A stretch of 64,000 nucleotides of DNA from Oscillospiraceae bacterium (GTDB taxonomy: Bacteria; Bacillota; Clostridia; Oscillospirales; Oscillospiraceae). The notes under the pieces are model-generated. The model was not told where the DNA came from. It made no database searches and saw only the letters and a program-made list of their open reading frames with translations. The translations under genes were made by a program, and so were the position numbers. The DNA lies in the NCBI GenBank assembly GCA_017436955.1, contig JAFSCD010000016.1:1-64000 (forward strand), given 5' to 3'. This document shows positions 62,385 to 64,000 of the stretch, piece after piece; the first letter of the stretch is position 1, and the number at the start of each line of letters is the position of its first letter.

Positions 62385-63239
62385 TTGCTGAAAACATCTA
62401 CGGAAATTGCGTCTATTGCGGAAATCGTGGGCGAGCTGAAGGCGGTGGAGCTGGTTGCGAAGGCCGGCTTTGACGGCTATGATCTTTCGCTGTTTGAAAT
62501 GGCGCGCTACGATGGCCGGCAGGTGGTGCAAAAGGGGCATTCGCTGCAATCGAAGGACGCGCTGCGCTATGTACGGGAGATCAGTCAGGTCGCTGCGGAT
62601 AACGGCATCGTCTGCAATCAATCCCACGCGCCGTTTCCCGTCTACTGCCCTGAGATCCGGGATCTGATGAAAACCGCCATCGAATTCACCGCGGAAGCCG
62701 GCGGTAAGATTGTGGTGATCCACCCAGATAATTACAGATCCGCGGAGGAAAACGCCGAGATGTACCTGCAGCTGCTGCCCTTTGCCAAGAGCTGCGGCGT
62801 AAAGATCGCCACGGAAAATATGTGGAACTGGTATGCCGGCGATGATCACGCGTCGCCCTCTGCCTGCAGCGATCCCGAGAGCTTTCTGGCGCATCTGTCG
62901 GCGGTAAACGACCCGGATTTTGTTGCCTGCCTGGACATAGGGCACGCTGCGATGGAAGGTATGAACACCTCACCTGCCGAGATGATCCACGCCCTTGGGC
63001 ACCATCTGCAGGCGCTGCACATCCACGATAACGATTGCCGCGGCGACCATCATCAGCTGCCCTTTACCATGAAGATCGACTTTGACGCGGTGGTGGGGGC
63101 GCTGAAGGACGTGGGCTACAGCCACTGGCTAACCCTGGAGGCGGATATGTACTGCCACGGCTGCTCCGCGGACGATGTTCCGCAAAAAGTTGTTGATATG
63201 GCAAATTCTGCCAGGAAAATTGCCGAAATGATGGGCTGA
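62385..63239 (+). CDS. Sugar phosphate isomerase/epimerase-like TIM barrel (AP endonuclease 2 superfamily)
   Basis: A 284-residue xylose-isomerase-like TIM barrel. KAVELVAKAGFDGYDLSLFEM opens the barrel; metal-ligand candidates are E and H in VVIHPDNYR, ATENMWNW, CLDIGHAAMEG, LHIHDNDCRGDHH and LTLEAD. Members isomerise or epimerise sugars such as hydroxypyruvate, tagatose or inosose derivatives; which one is unclear. The start is probably TTG 62385, after AAAGGG; no ATG fits, and the long upstream frame runs through repeat and terminator DNA. It is the last carbohydrate gene of the locus. Confidence 0.85.
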   Translation: MLKTSTEIASIAEIVGELKAVELVAKAGFDGYDLSLFEMARYDGRQVVQKGHSLQSKDALRYVREISQVAADNGIVCNQSHAPFPVYCPEIRDLMKTAIEFTAEAGGKIVVIHPDNYRSAEENAEMYLQLLPFAKSCGVKIATENMWNWYAGDDHASPSACSDPESFLAHLSAVNDPDFVACLDIGHAAMEGMNTSPAEMIHALGHHLQALHIHDNDCRGDHHQLPFTMKIDFDAVVGALKDVGYSHWLTLEADMYCHGCSADDVPQKVVDMANSARKIAEMMG

Positions 63240-63249
63240 AAATAAAATC

Positions 63250-63294
63250 TATGCCGCAAACGCACACCGGACAGCGTTTGCGGCATATTGTTTT
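63250..63294 (+). terminator. Terminator after the isomerase-like gene
   Basis: ATGCCGCAAACGC pairs with GCGTTTGCGGCAT, followed by ATTGTTTT. Confidence 0.87.
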
Positions 63295-63308
63295 CCGGAT
63301 GGCACCTC

Positions 63309-63337
63309 TTTACAAGGTGCGGAAAAAGCGGTATAAT
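63309..63337 (+). promoter_or_regulatory. Sigma-A promoter of the last gene
   Basis: -35 TTTACA (63309-63314), 17-bp spacer, -10 TATAAT (63332-63337), 20 bases before the ATG. Confidence 0.8.
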
Positions 63338-63356
63338 GTCGAAAAGGGGGGAGAGT

Positions 63357-64000
63357 ATGACCACGGTTATTTTTAACCCGGTTGAGGAGTACGAAGGCAA
63401 GCTCCAACAGCTTCACCGGGAGAATACCACCCGATTTTTTGACAAACTGGTGGAGACCTCCGGCATTGACATCGCGCAGAACCGGGAAACCGTCCGGCTG
63501 TACGACCAATACCGGGAAAATCTTGCCAAGCTGAAGCGTAAGCTGAACTGGCTGCGGTTTTTACGGGTGCTGATGTGCATTACCCTGATACTGATCCCGC
63601 TGGTGATCTGGAAAACCACCCCCAGGATCCGGCAGCTGCGAACGGAAATTGCGGAAGCGGACCAGCGGGTCGAGCAGCTTCTGGCGGAAGCGAACAATCA
63701 AATGCTGCCCCTGAACCGCTTGTTTACAGACCGGGATGCCCTGCAGCTCATAGAAGCCACGGTTCCGCTGTTGGATTTCGCGGATTGCTTCACCGCGGCG
63801 CAGGAGGCGGATATGCGGATCAATTACGATTTCACCGGCTACGAGGACATTGAGCAATCCACGCTGGATCTGCTGGCAGGACATTACAATGAAAACCCGT
63901 TCCTTTTTGAAAACCGGCGGATACATACCATGGGAACGGAAACCTACCACGGCTACAAAACCATTCACTGGACGGAGACCTATCGCGACGAGAAGGGGCA
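63357..64000 (+). CDS. Membrane-anchored protein of unknown function (3' end outside window)
   Basis: An open frame of at least 214 residues from ATG 63357 (GGGGGGAGAGT upstream) running off the window. It begins MTTVIFNPVEEYEGKLQQLH. A hydrophobic segment (WLRFLRVLMCITLILIPLVIW, about residues 70-90) lies between basic, helical flanks; the following region (IRQLRTEIAEADQRVEQLLAEANNQ) is a likely coiled coil. No family is recognised. It has its own promoter, so it is not part of the glycan locus transcript. Confidence 0.72.
   Translation, partial: MTTVIFNPVEEYEGKLQQLHRENTTRFFDKLVETSGIDIAQNRETVRLYDQYRENLAKLKRKLNWLRFLRVLMCITLILIPLVIWKTTPRIRQLRTEIAEADQRVEQLLAEANNQMLPLNRLFTDRDALQLIEATVPLLDFADCFTAAQEADMRINYDFTGYEDIEQSTLDLLAGHYNENPFLFENRRIHTMGTETYHGYKTIHWTETYRDEKG

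Overview
The window looks like chromosome from an anaerobic Clostridia-type Firmicute, most likely a gut Oscillospirales/Ruminococcaceae relative. The evidence is the dnaA-dnaN-S4-recF-gyrB-gyrA origin cluster, perfect parS sites beside parAB, RemB and a PdaA-type spore-cortex deacetylase, strong AGGAGG ribosome sites, a bacterial-type CO dehydrogenase/acetyl-CoA synthase, a Na+-pumping decarboxylase, a candidate bile-acid dehydrogenase, and many hairpin-rich intergenic repeats. Assignment is from gene content and remembered family features; no database search was run.

Layout. 1-3.9 kb: the end of acsA, then cooC and acsB (Wood-Ljungdahl carbonyl branch), followed by a duplicated acsB tail with its terminator. 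4.5-7.6 kb: an AEC transporter, an rRNA uracil methyltransferase and a GNAT enzyme on the minus strand. 7.7-13.4 kb: pckA divergent from a four-gene oxaloacetate decarboxylase operon; together they could turn PEP into pyruvate while gaining ATP and a Na+ gradient. 13.5-23.4 kb: the replication origin and dnaA, dnaN, S4 gene, recF, gyrB, gyrA, rnhA, remB, interrupted between recF and gyrB by an AT-rich GIY-YIG nuclease gene bracketed by perfect 40-bp inverted repeats. 23.5-29.2 kb (minus strand): pdaA, bioY (biotin uptake, which fits the biotin enzyme), mscL, serS, pspC-type gene, parB, parA with two parS sites, and a zinc-ribbon protein.

29.6-46.2 kb: DUF1836 regulator, hflK-hflC, MATE pump, a small membrane protein, a 12alpha-HSDH-like SDR, an autoregulated GntR/ABC operon with visible operators, a heterodimeric ABC exporter, metG and lpd. 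46.3-63.2 kb: a glycan-use locus: DUF624 protein and GH106-like enzyme on the minus strand; two sugar permeases, a binding lipoprotein and a GH20 enzyme on the plus strand; a 2081-residue surface beta-helix protein carrying inserted discoidin-like domains; and a sugar isomerase-like TIM barrel. A TTGCACAAA motif recurs in the two main control regions of this locus. The last gene runs off the window.

The most unusual content is between genes. One family is a 40-bp repeat that also brackets the GIY-YIG gene. Another is a set of 120-155 bp multi-hairpin elements whose paired arms differ between copies yet stay complementary. No rRNA, tRNA or CRISPR array was recognised.
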